A stretch of 64,000 bases of DNA from Bacillus paralicheniformis (GTDB taxonomy: Bacteria > Bacillota > Bacilli > Bacillales > Bacillaceae), in NCBI RefSeq assembly GCF_001042485.2, contig NZ_LBMN02000036.1:186001-250000 (forward strand), given 5' to 3'. Made by a program: the position numbers and the translations under genes. This document shows positions 20,381 through 30,526 of the stretch, one piece after another. The notes under the pieces were generated by a model. It did no database searches. It was not told the DNA's origin and saw only the letters and a list, made by a program, of their open reading frames with translations. The first letter of the stretch is position 1, and each line of letters opens with the position of its first letter.

Positions 20381-21691
20381 TTATTTTCTTGCTCTTGCGA
20401 AAATCTTGATTGGTGTTCCTTCAAATCCGAAGGCGTCGCGTATCCTGTTTTCCAAAAAGCGTTCGTAAGAAAAATGCATCAGCTCAGGATCATTGACAAA
20501 TACGACAAATGTCGGCGGCTTCACAGCCACTTGTGTCGCATAATAAATTTTTAAGCGGTTGCCATTATGCGTCGGCGTCGGGTTCATAGCCACTGCATCC
20601 ATAATGATATCATTAAGAATATTGGTCTGCACCCTCATCGAATGGTTTTCGCTTGCCGTCATGACTGCAGGCATCAGCGTATGGATGCGCTTTTTCGTCA
20701 AAGCGGACATAAACAAAACAGGCGCGTAGTCCAAAAATTGAAAGTGATCTCTAACCTTTTCTTCGAATTCTTTCATCGTCCGCTCGTCTTTTTCGACTGC
20801 ATCCCATTTATTCACGACGATGACGACGGCTTTTCCCGCTTCATGCGCATAGCCGGCAATCCGCTTGTCCTGCTCGATGATGCCTTCTTCGCCGTCCAAG
20901 ACGACGCAGACGACTTCTGAGCGGTCGATCGCCTTTAAAGCCCGGAGGACGCTGTATTTTTCAGTTGCCTCATACACTTTTCCCTTTTTTCTCATCCCGG
21001 CTGTATCAACGATGACAAAGTCTCTTTGATTGTATGTAAACCTCGTGTCAATGGCGTCGCGCGTTGTTCCCGCAATATTGCTGACGATCACGCGCTCTTC
21101 TCCAAGCATGGCGTTTACAAGAGAGGATTTTCCGACGTTCGGCCGGCCGATGAGGCAAAATTGAACGACCTCATCCTCATACTTCGTTTCGGGTATGTTT
21201 TTAAAATGTTCGCTGACCGCGTCAAGCAGATCGCCGAGACCGAGGCCGTGCGTCCCTGAAATCGGGTACGGCTCGCCAAAGCCGAGGGCATAAAAATCGT
21301 AAATGTTTGCTCTCATTTCAGGATTATCCACTTTATTAACCGCCAGAACGACAGGTTTTTTTGTACGGTATAAAATTTTTGCCACTTCTTCATCAGCAGC
21401 CGTGACGCCTTCGCGGCCGTTCGTCATGAAAATAATCACATCTGCTTCTTCCATGGCGATTTCGGCCTGATGGCGAATCTGCGCCAAAAACGGCTCATCG
21501 CCGACTTCGATTCCGCCTGTATCAATCAGGTTGAAGTCGTGATTCAGCCACTCGGCAGAGCTGTATATTCGATCCCGCGTCACGCCAGGTGTATCTTCCA
21601 CAATCGAAATTCTTTCGCCAGCGATCCTGTTAAAGATCGTGGACTTCCCCACATTGGGCCTTCCAACTATGGCTACGACAGGTTTTCCCAT
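20381..21691 (-). CDS. der: Ribosome assembly GTPase Der (EngA)
   Basis: 436-residue double GTPase needed for 50S subunit maturation. Two P-loops are visible, [14 protein letters not shown] near residue 10 and [14 protein letters not shown] near 182. They are accompanied by G3 motifs DTGG and DTAGMRKKG and by G4 motifs NKVD and NKWD. The C-terminal KH-like domain contains [21 protein letters not shown]. Essential gene in Bacillus, directly upstream of gpsA. Confidence 0.97.
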   Translation of the reverse strand: MGKPVVAIVGRPNVGKSTIFNRIAGERISIVEDTPGVTRDRIYSSAEWLNHDFNLIDTGGIEVGDEPFLAQIRHQAEIAMEEADVIIFMTNGREGVTAADEEVAKILYRTKKPVVLAVNKVDNPEMRANIYDFYALGFGEPYPISGTHGLGLGDLLDAVSEHFKNIPETKYEDEVVQFCLIGRPNVGKSSLVNAMLGEERVIVSNIAGTTRDAIDTRFTYNQRDFVIVDTAGMRKKGKVYEATEKYSVLRALKAIDRSEVVCVVLDGEEGIIEQDKRIAGYAHEAGKAVVIVVNKWDAVEKDERTMKEFEEKVRDHFQFLDYAPVLFMSALTKKRIHTLMPAVMTASENHSMRVQTNILNDIIMDAVAMNPTPTHNGNRLKIYYATQVAVKPPTFVVFVNDPELMHFSYERFLENRIRDAFGFEGTPIKIFARARK

Positions 21692-21783
21692 AGTACCCTT
21701 CCTTTCAATTCAGTAAAGCTTTTCCATCTTTAAATGAATCATCATTTATTTCTCTTTTCAAAAAATCAGTTTGAAGAAAGAAA

Positions 21784-21806
21784 CCCTTCTTATTCCATGA
21801 GAAGGG
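21784..21806 (-). terminator. Terminator after the YIEGIA capping gene
   Basis: CCCTTCT/AGAAGGG stem followed by TTTCTTTCTTC on the minus strand, about 50 bases after the stop at 21853. Confidence 0.7.
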
Positions 21807-21852
21807 CTTAACTCATATATTATATCAATTTCTAAAAAGATCACAACTGTAA

Positions 21853-22047
21853 TTAAAAATGTTTCACAATCAAATAAAGGTCATCTCCTATTCCGTGGGC
21901 GATTCCGTCGAGAATGGCTTCAAGGTTTTTCGCGTACGTGTTCATTTCCTCGGGGGTGTCGCAGAAAAATGCAGCCGTCCCTCCGATCACTCGCTCTCGC
22001 CTTGTTGTGACGACGGCGAGGATGAATTTTTCGATTGATTCGCTCAT
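21853..22047 (-). CDS. Capping-complex small subunit for YIEGIA
   Basis: 64-residue soluble protein (SIEKFILAVVTTRRERV, then GGTAAFFCDTPEEMNTYA). By sequence and position it matches the small proteins annotated in Firmicutes as the capping complex subunit for YIEGIA. It overlaps the end of the YIEGIA gene by four bases (ATGA), so the pair is translated together. Not in my recollection of the classic B. subtilis gene list. Molecular role unknown, probably in sporulation given its partner. Confidence 0.75.
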   Translation of the reverse strand: MSESIEKFILAVVTTRRERVIGGTAAFFCDTPEEMNTYAKNLEAILDGIAHGIGDDLYLIVKHF

Positions 22048-22943
22048 TTTATCACCTTGCTGTGCTTTTCTTTAATAAATTCCATCGGTACGCGAATGGC
22101 GTTTTCCAGCGTCGGAACATCGCCGATGACCCTGATCGCCGTCTCCTTGTCCTTGATGACCGGAAGGACAAAAACCGCGACCCGCCCGTCATTCAAATCC
22201 CTTTTCGCCAGCGGCGAAAGAGAGGGTTCTCCGGAGTCTCGATACACGCCGAGCACATTGGAAACGTCGAATAAAATCGCCTGCCTTTGCCCGAGATTGG
22301 CAATGGTTACTGCGGAATTAAAATTTTTCGGTTTTAAAATAAAACCCATGCCGTGTTCCAAAATCAGCTTCTGTTTTTCAGGAAGCCCGATATTCATAAT
22401 GTAAATATTGTCGACATAAAGGCCGGCTCCTTCAAAATGAGGCTTTTTATACTCTATATCGACGATGTCCTTAATAAAGCTTCCGGACATTAAGATCCTG
22501 CCCGAGATAAAACAGATGAAAGCTGCAGCAAGGCCTGCCCATACCGATGAAAACAGAATATATGCGAGGGTCGTCAGGAGCGATGTGAAAATGACAATGT
22601 AATTTCTGCTTTCAAAGGCGATCGCAATTCCTTCGATATACGTGCTGCCTCTTGAAACAAGTTCATAGCCGTCAAGCTGCGTCAATGTTTCGCGTTCCAT
22701 ATTCCGGACATCCCTGAATTGGGTTGCAGCCAGCGTTAAAAACGTAATCGCTGTATAATCCGATTTTAAGATCGACGGAATAATGATCGCTCCAATGCTG
22801 GCAGCGATCAAAGCCAGCGCAATATGTATTGTTTTCCCATGAAGATATGTAGGGTACTGGCGGTAGTCGGTTCGGAGCATGTACACTCTGACAACAATAC
22901 CGGCGATAATTCCCAAGATGATCGGATAAGTATATTGGCTCAT
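22044..22943 (-). CDS. yphB: YIEGIA family membrane protein (YphB/SeaA position)
   Basis: 299 residues with several hydrophobic segments in the N-terminal two-thirds, and the family-naming string YIEGIA at about residue 101. The C-terminal part is soluble. In B. subtilis the gene at this place (yphB, renamed seaA) is linked to spore envelope assembly. The symbol is assigned by context and memory. It overlaps yphA and the capping gene by four bases each, forming a three-gene unit. Confidence 0.78.
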   Translation of the reverse strand: MSQYTYPIILGIIAGIVVRVYMLRTDYRQYPTYLHGKTIHIALALIAASIGAIIIPSILKSDYTAITFLTLAATQFRDVRNMERETLTQLDGYELVSRGSTYIEGIAIAFESRNYIVIFTSLLTTLAYILFSSVWAGLAAAFICFISGRILMSGSFIKDIVDIEYKKPHFEGAGLYVDNIYIMNIGLPEKQKLILEHGMGFILKPKNFNSAVTIANLGQRQAILFDVSNVLGVYRDSGEPSLSPLAKRDLNDGRVAVFVLPVIKDKETAIRVIGDVPTLENAIRVPMEFIKEKHSKVIK

Positions 22944-23542
22944 GACATTTTTGCTGCTCCTTTATTCAATCGCTTCCATTTGTGATAGAACTGATGCATC
23001 AGCCGTTCATACTGGGAGATTCCGTAAACGAGAACGATCCCCGCAGCGCACATTGACAGCCATGAATAACCGCCGGCTGCAATGTCTCCATAAAGCTTTC
23101 TGATGACGAATGTATACAAGAGCTCCCCCTGGCACGCACCGAGCACAAACATCCCGAGACGGGCGGCGAAGCTTCTTTCAAAAGCCGTCGTCATGATGAC
23201 AAACAGAATGATGGTCAGCCATTCAGCCTTTAGGATAAACCAAACAGGGTCATATAATGCAAACAGAAACAAAAAACCGTAGGCGGACACCATCGACAAA
23301 TGAAGCAGGAGCCGCTTGACGCTTTTATGAAGCCTTAAATAACCGCACAGCATGAAAGCTCCTATATAAAACGACAAATAGGCGGCATTAAAATGCAGAA
23401 AGAGCTGAATCTGATACATACTTAACATGATGTTGAGCAGAATAAATGCTGACGCATAAAAGCGAAAGCTGTTTTTCTCAAGAATAAAAGTCGTTAACAC
23501 CCATAAAAACCACATTGACCAATAATAATAGAATTCTTCCAT
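22940..23542 (-). CDS. yphA: Membrane protein YphA
   Basis: 200-residue polytopic membrane protein with about six hydrophobic helices, no catalytic motif seen and a basic C-terminus (HKWKRLNKGAAKMS). First gene of the yphA-yphB-capping unit, four-base overlap with the next gene. Function unknown. Orthologue assigned from conserved order (fni, ypzI, yphA, yphB, der). Confidence 0.8.
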   Translation of the reverse strand: MEEFYYYWSMWFLWVLTTFILEKNSFRFYASAFILLNIMLSMYQIQLFLHFNAAYLSFYIGAFMLCGYLRLHKSVKRLLLHLSMVSAYGFLFLFALYDPVWFILKAEWLTIILFVIMTTAFERSFAARLGMFVLGACQGELLYTFVIRKLYGDIAAGGYSWLSMCAAGIVLVYGISQYERLMHQFYHKWKRLNKGAAKMS

Positions 23543-23614
23543 ATGTTTTCGTCCTCCATTTTCAGTATGGAGTGACTTGAGATTTTTTAAACGTGCGATA
23601 AGGAGGGAACAGCG

Positions 23615-23746
23615 TTGGGAAAAGACAGGCAGGAAAAGAAGCTGAAACAGCAGAAGCGAACCGAATCCGACCGTGACCAGTCCATCAGCTACAATGGGGC
23701 CGCCTCTCTCGAAAGTGTGGAGGACGCACGGAAGCGAAACCCGTAA
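23615..23746 (+). CDS. ypzI: Small protein YpzI
   Basis: 43-residue, very hydrophilic and basic protein on the plus strand, starting at a TTG (23615-23617) behind AAGGAGGG. It begins MGKDRQEKKLKQQKRTES and includes DRDQSISYNGAASL. Position between yphA and fni and the N-terminus match B. subtilis YpzI as I recall it. No function known. It runs against its neighbours and shares a bidirectional terminator with fni. Confidence 0.8.
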   Translation: MGKDRQEKKLKQQKRTESDRDQSISYNGAASLESVEDARKRNP

Positions 23747-23748
23747 AA

Positions 23749-23773
23749 AAACCGGCTCATGAGAAGCCGGTTT
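23749..23773. terminator. Bidirectional terminator between ypzI and fni
   Basis: 9-bp stem AAACCGGCT/AGCCGGTTT with T-runs on both strands, fitting the two convergent genes. Confidence 0.85.
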
Positions 23774-23775
23774 TT

Positions 23776-24840
<1,065 letters not shown>

Positions 24841-25989
24841 TTACTTTAATTTATTCAGTTTGTCTCCGATCATTTCACCAAGCTGGAATCCTGAAGACTC
24901 TTCCTTCGCCTGGTATTGACGGTAATCTTCCTGCTCTGCTTTATCGGTGTTTTCTTCAAGCTCTTTCATGCTTAAAGAAATGCGCTCTTCCTCTTCGTTG
25001 ACGTCAAGAACTTTCACTTTAACGTCCTGGCCTTCCTCAAGGACTTCATGAGGTGTTCCGATGTGTTTGTTCGAGATTTGCGAAATGTGGACGAGGCCTT
25101 CAACTCCAGGCAGCACTTCGACAAACGCACCGAAGCTCACCAAGCGCTGGACTTTTCCGTCCAATACGTCTCCAGGCTTCACTTTTTCGCCGATGTTGGA
25201 CCAAGGCCCAGGAAGCGTTTCTTTGATTGATAGCGAAATTCGCTCATTGTCGCGGTCGACGGACAGCACTTTGACTTTGACATCCTGGCCTTCTTCGACT
25301 ACGTCTGACGGTTTTTCAACGTGTGAATGCGACAGCTGGGAGATGTGAACAAGACCGTCAATGCCGCCGATGTCAACGAAAGCACCGAAATCTGTCAGGC
25401 GCTGCACTTTTCCTTCAAGTACCTGTCCCGCTTCCAGCGTTTGAAGAAAATCCTGTTTTCTTTCCGACTGCTCTTTTTCAACAACCGCACGGTGTGATAA
25501 AATCACGCGGTTTTTATCTCTGTCAAGCTCAACGACGATTAAAGTAAGCGTCTTTCCTTTATAATCTGTAAAATCTTCAACAAAATGCGCCTCTACAAGC
25601 GATGCGGGAATGAATCCGCGCACGCCGATATCGACGACCAGACCGCCTTTGACGACGTCTTTTACTTCGGCTTCAAACACTTCTTTTGACTCAAACTTTT
25701 TCTCTAGGTCTTCCCAAGCGCGGTCTGCATCAACAGCACGTTTTGATAAAATCAATGCATCGTCTTCCACTTTTGTCACTTTTAATTCAAGCTCATCGTC
25801 TACATTGACGACATCTGATGCTTTTTCAACATGAAGACTTGATAATTCACTGATTGGGATAATTCCGGTTTGCTTGCAGTTGGGGATGTCAACATCGACA
25901 TGCTTGTCCTCAACTTTCGTTACAATACCTTTCACCACATCTCCAACCTCTGGTACTTGAACATCAATTTGATTCATTTCCTCTGTCAT
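24841..25989 (-). CDS. ypfD: S1-domain RNA-binding protein (RpsA homologue)
   Basis: 382 residues with four S1 repeats starting near residues 15, 101, 187 and 272. Repeated signatures are [38 protein letters not shown] and [21 protein letters not shown], each followed by LVHISQ. The first two repeats are more divergent. Shorter than the six-domain S1 of Gram-negatives, as in other Bacillus. It lies downstream of cmk, the same neighbourhood as rpsA in many bacteria. Its role at the ribosome in Bacillus is not settled. Confidence 0.94.
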   Translation of the reverse strand: MTEEMNQIDVQVPEVGDVVKGIVTKVEDKHVDVDIPNCKQTGIIPISELSSLHVEKASDVVNVDDELELKVTKVEDDALILSKRAVDADRAWEDLEKKFESKEVFEAEVKDVVKGGLVVDIGVRGFIPASLVEAHFVEDFTDYKGKTLTLIVVELDRDKNRVILSHRAVVEKEQSERKQDFLQTLEAGQVLEGKVQRLTDFGAFVDIGGIDGLVHISQLSHSHVEKPSDVVEEGQDVKVKVLSVDRDNERISLSIKETLPGPWSNIGEKVKPGDVLDGKVQRLVSFGAFVEVLPGVEGLVHISQISNKHIGTPHEVLEEGQDVKVKVLDVNEEEERISLSMKELEENTDKAEQEDYRQYQAKEESSGFQLGEMIGDKLNKLK

Positions 25990-26206
25990 TTCAATAACCT
26001 CCTTGGTCCAAACCTACACAGCTTTTGTAAAAACGGTTATTCCGGATGAATTGATATCCGATCCGGACAGCCGATATGTATTAAAGAACCATTCAAAAAT
26101 GGATATTTGAATGTTCTAAAACATGATTTATTATTACTAACTTCTAATAAAAGCCTGTGTTTGTCAAGTCAAAACATGCAGACAATAAGTAATTTGCCCG
26201 GATTTT

Positions 26207-26887
26207 TTATTTTTGAGCCTTTTTGTCTACAACCTGCAGGATTTTTTCGGCCACCTCATCGATCGTCAGTGAAGTCGTATCGATTTCAAGCGCATCGTCC
26301 GCTTTTTTCAACGGCGAAATCTCGCGCTCTGAATCGAGTTTGTCACGGCGCCTGATTTCTTCTGCAAGCGTTTCATAGTTTACATTGTACCCTTTTTTGA
26401 CGTTTTCTTCAAAGCGGCGTTTTGCCCGCTCTTCAACGGACGCCAAAAGAAATATTTTCACTTCCGCATTCGGGAGAACGTGGGTACCGATGTCGCGGCC
26501 GTCCATGACGACGCCGCCTTTTTCAGCCAGCTGCTGCTGCCTTTTCGTCATTTCTTCGCGGATCCCGGCGTATTTGGCGACGATTGAAACCTGGTTGCTC
26601 ACGTCATCCGTGCGGATCGCCTCTGTTACATCTTCGCCTGCGATATAAACCTTCTGCTCCCCTTCAGGCGAAACCGTGAGATCGATGGCAGATTCTTTTA
26701 ACAAGGCCGTCAACGCCGCTTCGTCGTTTAAATCGACGCCCTTTTTCAGCGCTAAATACGTAATCGCCCTGTACATGGCACCCGTATCGATATAAATATA
26801 CGACTTTTTTCCGGCCACGATTTTAGCCACGGTGCTTTTTCCGGCTGCCGCAGGGCCGTCTATTGCAATGCATAATTTCTTTTCCAT
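26207..26887 (-). CDS. cmk: Cytidylate kinase
   Basis: 226-residue (d)CMP kinase. P-loop [13 protein letters not shown] at the N-terminus, [16 protein letters not shown] and [20 protein letters not shown] are family motifs. The chosen ATG at 26885-26887 has AGGAGAGG upstream and gives the B. subtilis-like start [11 protein letters not shown]. An in-frame ATG at 26932 adds 15 residues without support. Upstream of ypfD by 217 bases. Confidence 0.95.
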   Translation of the reverse strand: MEKKLCIAIDGPAAAGKSTVAKIVAGKKSYIYIDTGAMYRAITYLALKKGVDLNDEAALTALLKESAIDLTVSPEGEQKVYIAGEDVTEAIRTDDVSNQVSIVAKYAGIREEMTKRQQQLAEKGGVVMDGRDIGTHVLPNAEVKIFLLASVEERAKRRFEENVKKGYNVNYETLAEEIRRRDKLDSEREISPLKKADDALEIDTTSLTIDEVAEKILQVVDKKAQK

Positions 26888-26967
26888 AATTCCTCTCCTT
26901 GCTATCTGGTACTCCTTATAGGATTGTATCATGTATCAGGCGAAAAAGGGGAGATTTTAGCGTGAAT

Positions 26968-27144
26968 TTACGGCTTAAATGTCTCGATCCATTCGCCGAT
27001 TTTCATGTTGTTCACGCCTTCATACTGCACAACTTTTGACAGATAAGGCTCAGCCTTGGAGAAATGAAAAAGAAGCTGCACGCTGATTAATATGACCGCC
27101 TGTACGACAAGAATCTTAAATAATAACCGTTCAATTGTTTTCAT
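26968..27144 (-). CDS. ypfB: Small membrane-anchored protein YpfB
   Basis: 58-residue protein with one N-terminal membrane helix (about residues 7-25) followed by a short soluble tail ending IGEWIETFKP. The start at 27142-27144 has GCGGAGGAATGTT upstream and gives MKTIERLLFK as in B. subtilis. An upstream ATG at 27198 is not supported. Function unknown. It precedes cmk. Confidence 0.82.
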   Translation of the reverse strand: MKTIERLLFKILVVQAVILISVQLLFHFSKAEPYLSKVVQYEGVNNMKIGEWIETFKP

Positions 27145-27199
27145 AACATTCCTCCGCTGCCCGGAAAGTTTATGGCACCGGGCATGTTCAATTTTCACC

Positions 27200-27230
27200 G
27201 GCGGACGTTCCGCCCATACGTTCAGTATGG
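27200..27230. repeat. Two adjacent short palindromes upstream of ypfB
   Basis: Reading the minus strand, CATAC-TGAAC-GTATG is followed directly by GGCGGA-ACG-TCCGCC. They lie between the ypeB terminator and ypfB, where B. subtilis has ypfA. Possible operator or RNA structure. No assignment. Confidence 0.4.
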
Positions 27231-27265
27231 AAATGTTTAGGACGAATTATTCCGAATGCTAAAAA

Positions 27266-27291
27266 GGAAAAGGCATGTATCCGCCTTTTCC
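27266..27291 (-). terminator. sleB-ypeB terminator
   Basis: GGAAAAGGC/GCCTTTTCC 9-bp stem with 8-base loop, followed by TTTTT on the minus strand, 16 bases after the ypeB stop. Confidence 0.85.
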
Positions 27292-27306
27292 CTCTGATCT
27301 ATCGTT

Positions 27307-28659
27307 TTACAAATCGTTATATATCGGTTCTGCACTTTTCATTTTTTGGACCTTCTCTTCCGTGCCGTCTTCGGTATTGATAAACATGCGGAATGTATCG
27401 TTTTCAATCGTGCCGAGAATTTCGTAGCAGAGCACTTCTTGTGAAAGCTCGTTTGTGACTAAAGCAAGGCGCGTCTCCTGAACCTTTACGTTGGGATTCA
27501 GGCTTGCTTTCGCTTTTTCAAGCGTTAATTTCGGCTTCGGCAAGTCTCTTTTTTTATGGGAGATTAAGAAATCCTTTGCATTAAATCCGGTAATTTCGCC
27601 GTCGTCAAGCGCGACCTTGATGCGGATGCTGTCCGGATAGAGCCAGACGCCGTCCTGGACCGGAACAAACGAAAATACGCCGACGCCGTCGTATTGCGAG
27701 CTTTCATCCATCTTCAGGTCTTCGGTTTTATAGCCGTTTTTTTTCAAAAATTGAAGGGCTTTGTTCGACGCGTCGTTCAGGCTGATTTTTTCATCTTTAA
27801 TTTTTTTGTTTTGGATCAGATAAACCGGATATCCGCCTTTTTCGGTAATGTCCATATAAATATCCGCTTTTTGATCAGGGTCCTGCATGCTGATGCTGTA
27901 TACATCCCTGTTCGTTTTCTTGCCGCTTTTCGACACTTTGATATTGTAATTTTTGTCCTGAGCGAATTTTTGGGCAATCTTGCGCGCTTCTTTTTCGGTT
28001 ATTCTCTTGCCTTTTAAATGGTCGTACCCTTGCTGCTCTTTTTTCGTGTTCGTCATCTCTGTCGCGCTTAAATCCGTATCAGAAAACGCACTTGCGCTTT
28101 TTTCAACGGTTTTAAATCCATTAATGATCGTATTGTCGCTTTGTTTTTGGCCGGACGCGAGCGCAAGCTCCACATCCATCCATCTCAGATTTTTGTCTAT
28201 AATCAAATGCTGGACATTACGCAATTCATTTTGTATATCCTTTGAATTTTCATATAGCTGATTTAAAGAAGCGTACTCTTTTTTATTAAGCGGCTCTTTG
28301 TCAAGGTCGCGCACGGCAGCTTTGTAGCTGAAATCTCCGACCTTTGCCAAAAATTCTTCTGTCTTGTTAAACGGCATTAAGGTCAGCGGCAGCTGGCTGA
28401 CATTGTTATGCGCTTCAGAAGTCGTCTTCCATACTTCCGCCAAGGCGGGAGACAGGGTTTTTTTGCTGTTCATCGCAAGTGTGCTCCCGATTTTGTCATG
28501 CAGCTGATCCACCTGATAAGTTAAATCGTGAAATGCCCTTTGATAGTTGTTTTCGGCATGAAGCAAAACGGCGTCTTTCTCCTGATGTTCCTTATAGCCC
28601 CAATAGCTTGTTCCGACGATGGCGACACCTAAAAGGGCGATTAAAATTCCTCTGATCAT
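27307..28659 (-). CDS. ypeB: Germination protein YpeB
   Basis: 450-residue spore protein needed for stable localisation of the cortex-lytic enzyme SleB. One N-terminal membrane anchor (about residues 3-20), a long helical region, then repeated PepSY-type modules in the C-terminal half (around KRITEKEARKIAQKFAQ, ISLNDASNKALQFLKKNGY and KLTLEKAKASLNPNV). It is 16 bases downstream of sleB, in the known sleB-ypeB forespore operon, and is followed by a terminator. Confidence 0.95.
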   Translation of the reverse strand: MIRGILIALLGVAIVGTSYWGYKEHQEKDAVLLHAENNYQRAFHDLTYQVDQLHDKIGSTLAMNSKKTLSPALAEVWKTTSEAHNNVSQLPLTLMPFNKTEEFLAKVGDFSYKAAVRDLDKEPLNKKEYASLNQLYENSKDIQNELRNVQHLIIDKNLRWMDVELALASGQKQSDNTIINGFKTVEKSASAFSDTDLSATEMTNTKKEQQGYDHLKGKRITEKEARKIAQKFAQDKNYNIKVSKSGKKTNRDVYSISMQDPDQKADIYMDITEKGGYPVYLIQNKKIKDEKISLNDASNKALQFLKKNGYKTEDLKMDESSQYDGVGVFSFVPVQDGVWLYPDSIRIKVALDDGEITGFNAKDFLISHKKRDLPKPKLTLEKAKASLNPNVKVQETRLALVTNELSQEVLCYEILGTIENDTFRMFINTEDGTEEKVQKMKSAEPIYNDL

Positions 28660-28675
28660 TTATAGCACCTCGCTT

Positions 28676-29641
28676 TTATTCACAGAAAATGTGTTTACCG
28701 ATCCTTTTAATTTGTGGTCTGCCCCAAATCCATGAGCTAGTGGCCGTGTCAGGGTTAAAGTAGTAAGTCGCATTTTCTGACGGATCCCAGCCATTGATGG
28801 CGTCAAGAACGGCTTTTTTCGCCGTTTCATCCGGGGTCATGTAAATCTGTCCATCCGCGACAGCTGTAAATGCAAGCGGTTCAAAGATAACACCAGCCAC
28901 CGTGTTCGGGAAGGTAGGGCTGTCGAGCCTGTTTAAAATAACGGCTGCAACAGCAACCTGGCCGTCATACGGTTCTCCGCGCGCTTCACCGTAAACCGCT
29001 TGGGCCAACAGATTAATGTCGTTGTTCGAGAAACCGCCCGGCATGTTGGCTGCAACGGCATCCTGTTTTTTAGGCGCCTGCTGTTTAGGTGCAGCCTTTG
29101 GCTGCGCTTGTTTTTTCGGCTGTGCAGGAGCGGCCTGCTGCTTTTGCTGCGGCTGCTTTTGGGCAGTGCCCTGCTGCTGTGCGCCCTGCTGCTGTCTTGC
29201 TTCCGCCTTTTTTCTCGCCTGCTGCTGCACTTCTTTTGAAGGCTTCGTCTGATACTTTAGCGGCAGTCCGCCGTAATGTGTAAATTGGTTTCCTTTTCGA
29301 AGTTGTCTGTGCACGTAGTCGCTGTAATATTTAGTATGATTGATTAAAAATCGTTTTGTTTTCGGCCCGACCAGGCCGTCTGTATCCTTTAAGCCGAACT
29401 GATTTTGGAAATTGCGGACGGCCCAGTATGTCGCCCATCCGTATACTCCGTCAATTCTGCCATTGTAATAGCCGTTGTATTGAAGCCTTGCCTGCAGTTC
29501 AATCACATCATCCCCTGTCGCCCCCCGCTGTATTACCTGTTCAGAAAAGGCAGCGCTTTTTTGACTGAATGGAAGTGAAAGACTGGTTGCCATAATGGTA
29601 CATAAAATGACATTCAAACAAAAAGAACCTTTCGACTTCAT
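28676..29641 (-). CDS. sleB: Spore cortex-lytic enzyme SleB
   Basis: 321-residue lytic transglycosylase that degrades the spore cortex in germination. Signal peptide about residues 1-32, peptidoglycan-binding domain about 40-110 (DDVIELQARLQYNGYYNG), a low-complexity Q/A/K/P linker about 135-200, then the SleB catalytic domain with the likely catalytic glutamate in AVYGEARGEPYDGQVAV. The linker is somewhat longer than in the 305-residue B. subtilis protein as I recall it. AGGAGG precedes the start. Upstream TTGAAA-16-TATAAA and TGTATA strings are possible promoter parts. Confidence 0.95.
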   Translation of the reverse strand: MKSKGSFCLNVILCTIMATSLSLPFSQKSAAFSEQVIQRGATGDDVIELQARLQYNGYYNGRIDGVYGWATYWAVRNFQNQFGLKDTDGLVGPKTKRFLINHTKYYSDYVHRQLRKGNQFTHYGGLPLKYQTKPSKEVQQQARKKAEARQQQGAQQQGTAQKQPQQKQQAAPAQPKKQAQPKAAPKQQAPKKQDAVAANMPGGFSNNDINLLAQAVYGEARGEPYDGQVAVAAVILNRLDSPTFPNTVAGVIFEPLAFTAVADGQIYMTPDETAKKAVLDAINGWDPSENATYYFNPDTATSSWIWGRPQIKRIGKHIFCE

Positions 29642-29759
29642 GTTTTAAGCCTCCTCCAGCATTTTTGTACCCATATCTTTTGTAGAGAGGCAGATTTTAT
29701 ACACGCTTTCCTTTCTGTTTCAACTTTAGGTAAATATGCCGGACAGAAAATGAAAAAAA

Positions 29760-29778
29760 CCGCCTATGCTCGAGGCGG
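29760..29778 (-). terminator. prsW terminator
   Basis: CCGCCT/AGGCGG stem with 7-base loop and seven T on the minus strand, directly at the prsW stop codon. Confidence 0.8.
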
Positions 29779-30447
29779 CTATTGCTGAAGAGACTGCCCG
29801 CCGGCTTTGACGGAACGGGCTTTTTTTGCTTTGCGCAAGCCGAACCACCAAAGAAACGCCATAAAGGGCAGCATAAAATAAATCCAGTTTTTTAAGGCAA
29901 GCAGAATATAATCGTAGAGACCGTGAAGCAAAGCCGGAATAAAAAGCGAGCAGAACAGCCATTTCATCTTTGTTTTACTTGAGGAAAAACGGGCTTTGCC
30001 GATGTAAAAGCCCATGATCACTCCGAATAAGGCATGGCTGGAAACCGGAAGCAAAGCGCGCATAAAAGCGTACTCCACCCCGTTCCCGATGAGATACAAT
30101 ATATTTTCAAGCGTCGCAAACCCCAATGAAAGGCTTGTCCCGTATACGATTCCGTCATAGTGTTCATCAAAGTCGATATGCTGAAAAGTGCTGACCATCA
30201 GCAAAAACCATTTTAAAAATTCTTCCAAAAAGCCGGAAGTTAAAAATGAAACGACAAAACTGCCCTCAGAAATGTGTTCTTTTTCCAATACATACTGGAT
30301 AAACATCGTCGGAAAAACGAGCAAAACCCCCAGTATAAAAAGGCGGATGACCATATGAATGGGCTCGGATTCATATTTTTCCTTTAAGTAAAAATACATT
30401 AACAGTGCGATTCCGGGAGCTAAGCCTGCTGAGATAATTCCGAACAT
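29779..30447 (-). CDS. prsW: Membrane protease PrsW
   Basis: 222-residue polytopic membrane protein of the glutamic-type intramembrane protease family. In B. subtilis it makes the first cut in anti-sigma factor RsiW and so activates SigW. The EEFLKWF motif (paired catalytic glutamates) sits in the second half of the membrane region, followed by [23 protein letters not shown] and [11 protein letters not shown]. Same location as B. subtilis ypdC, downstream of sleB. Length and motifs normal. Confidence 0.92.
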   Translation of the reverse strand: MFGIISAGLAPGIALLMYFYLKEKYESEPIHMVIRLFILGVLLVFPTMFIQYVLEKEHISEGSFVVSFLTSGFLEEFLKWFLLMVSTFQHIDFDEHYDGIVYGTSLSLGFATLENILYLIGNGVEYAFMRALLPVSSHALFGVIMGFYIGKARFSSSKTKMKWLFCSLFIPALLHGLYDYILLALKNWIYFMLPFMAFLWWFGLRKAKKARSVKAGGQSLQQ

Positions 30448-30526
30448 GAGGAAACCTCTTTCCTTTTCATCTCATTCTATCCTACCATGATTCGGATTGT
30501 TTTGAAATTGAAAAAGAACAAGCCGC

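Noticed and set aside
29000..29283. Cys/Leu/Ala-rich plus-strand frames opposite sleB
   Set aside because: They are antisense to the low-complexity Q/A/K/P linker of SleB; the odd composition comes from the repeat-like codons.
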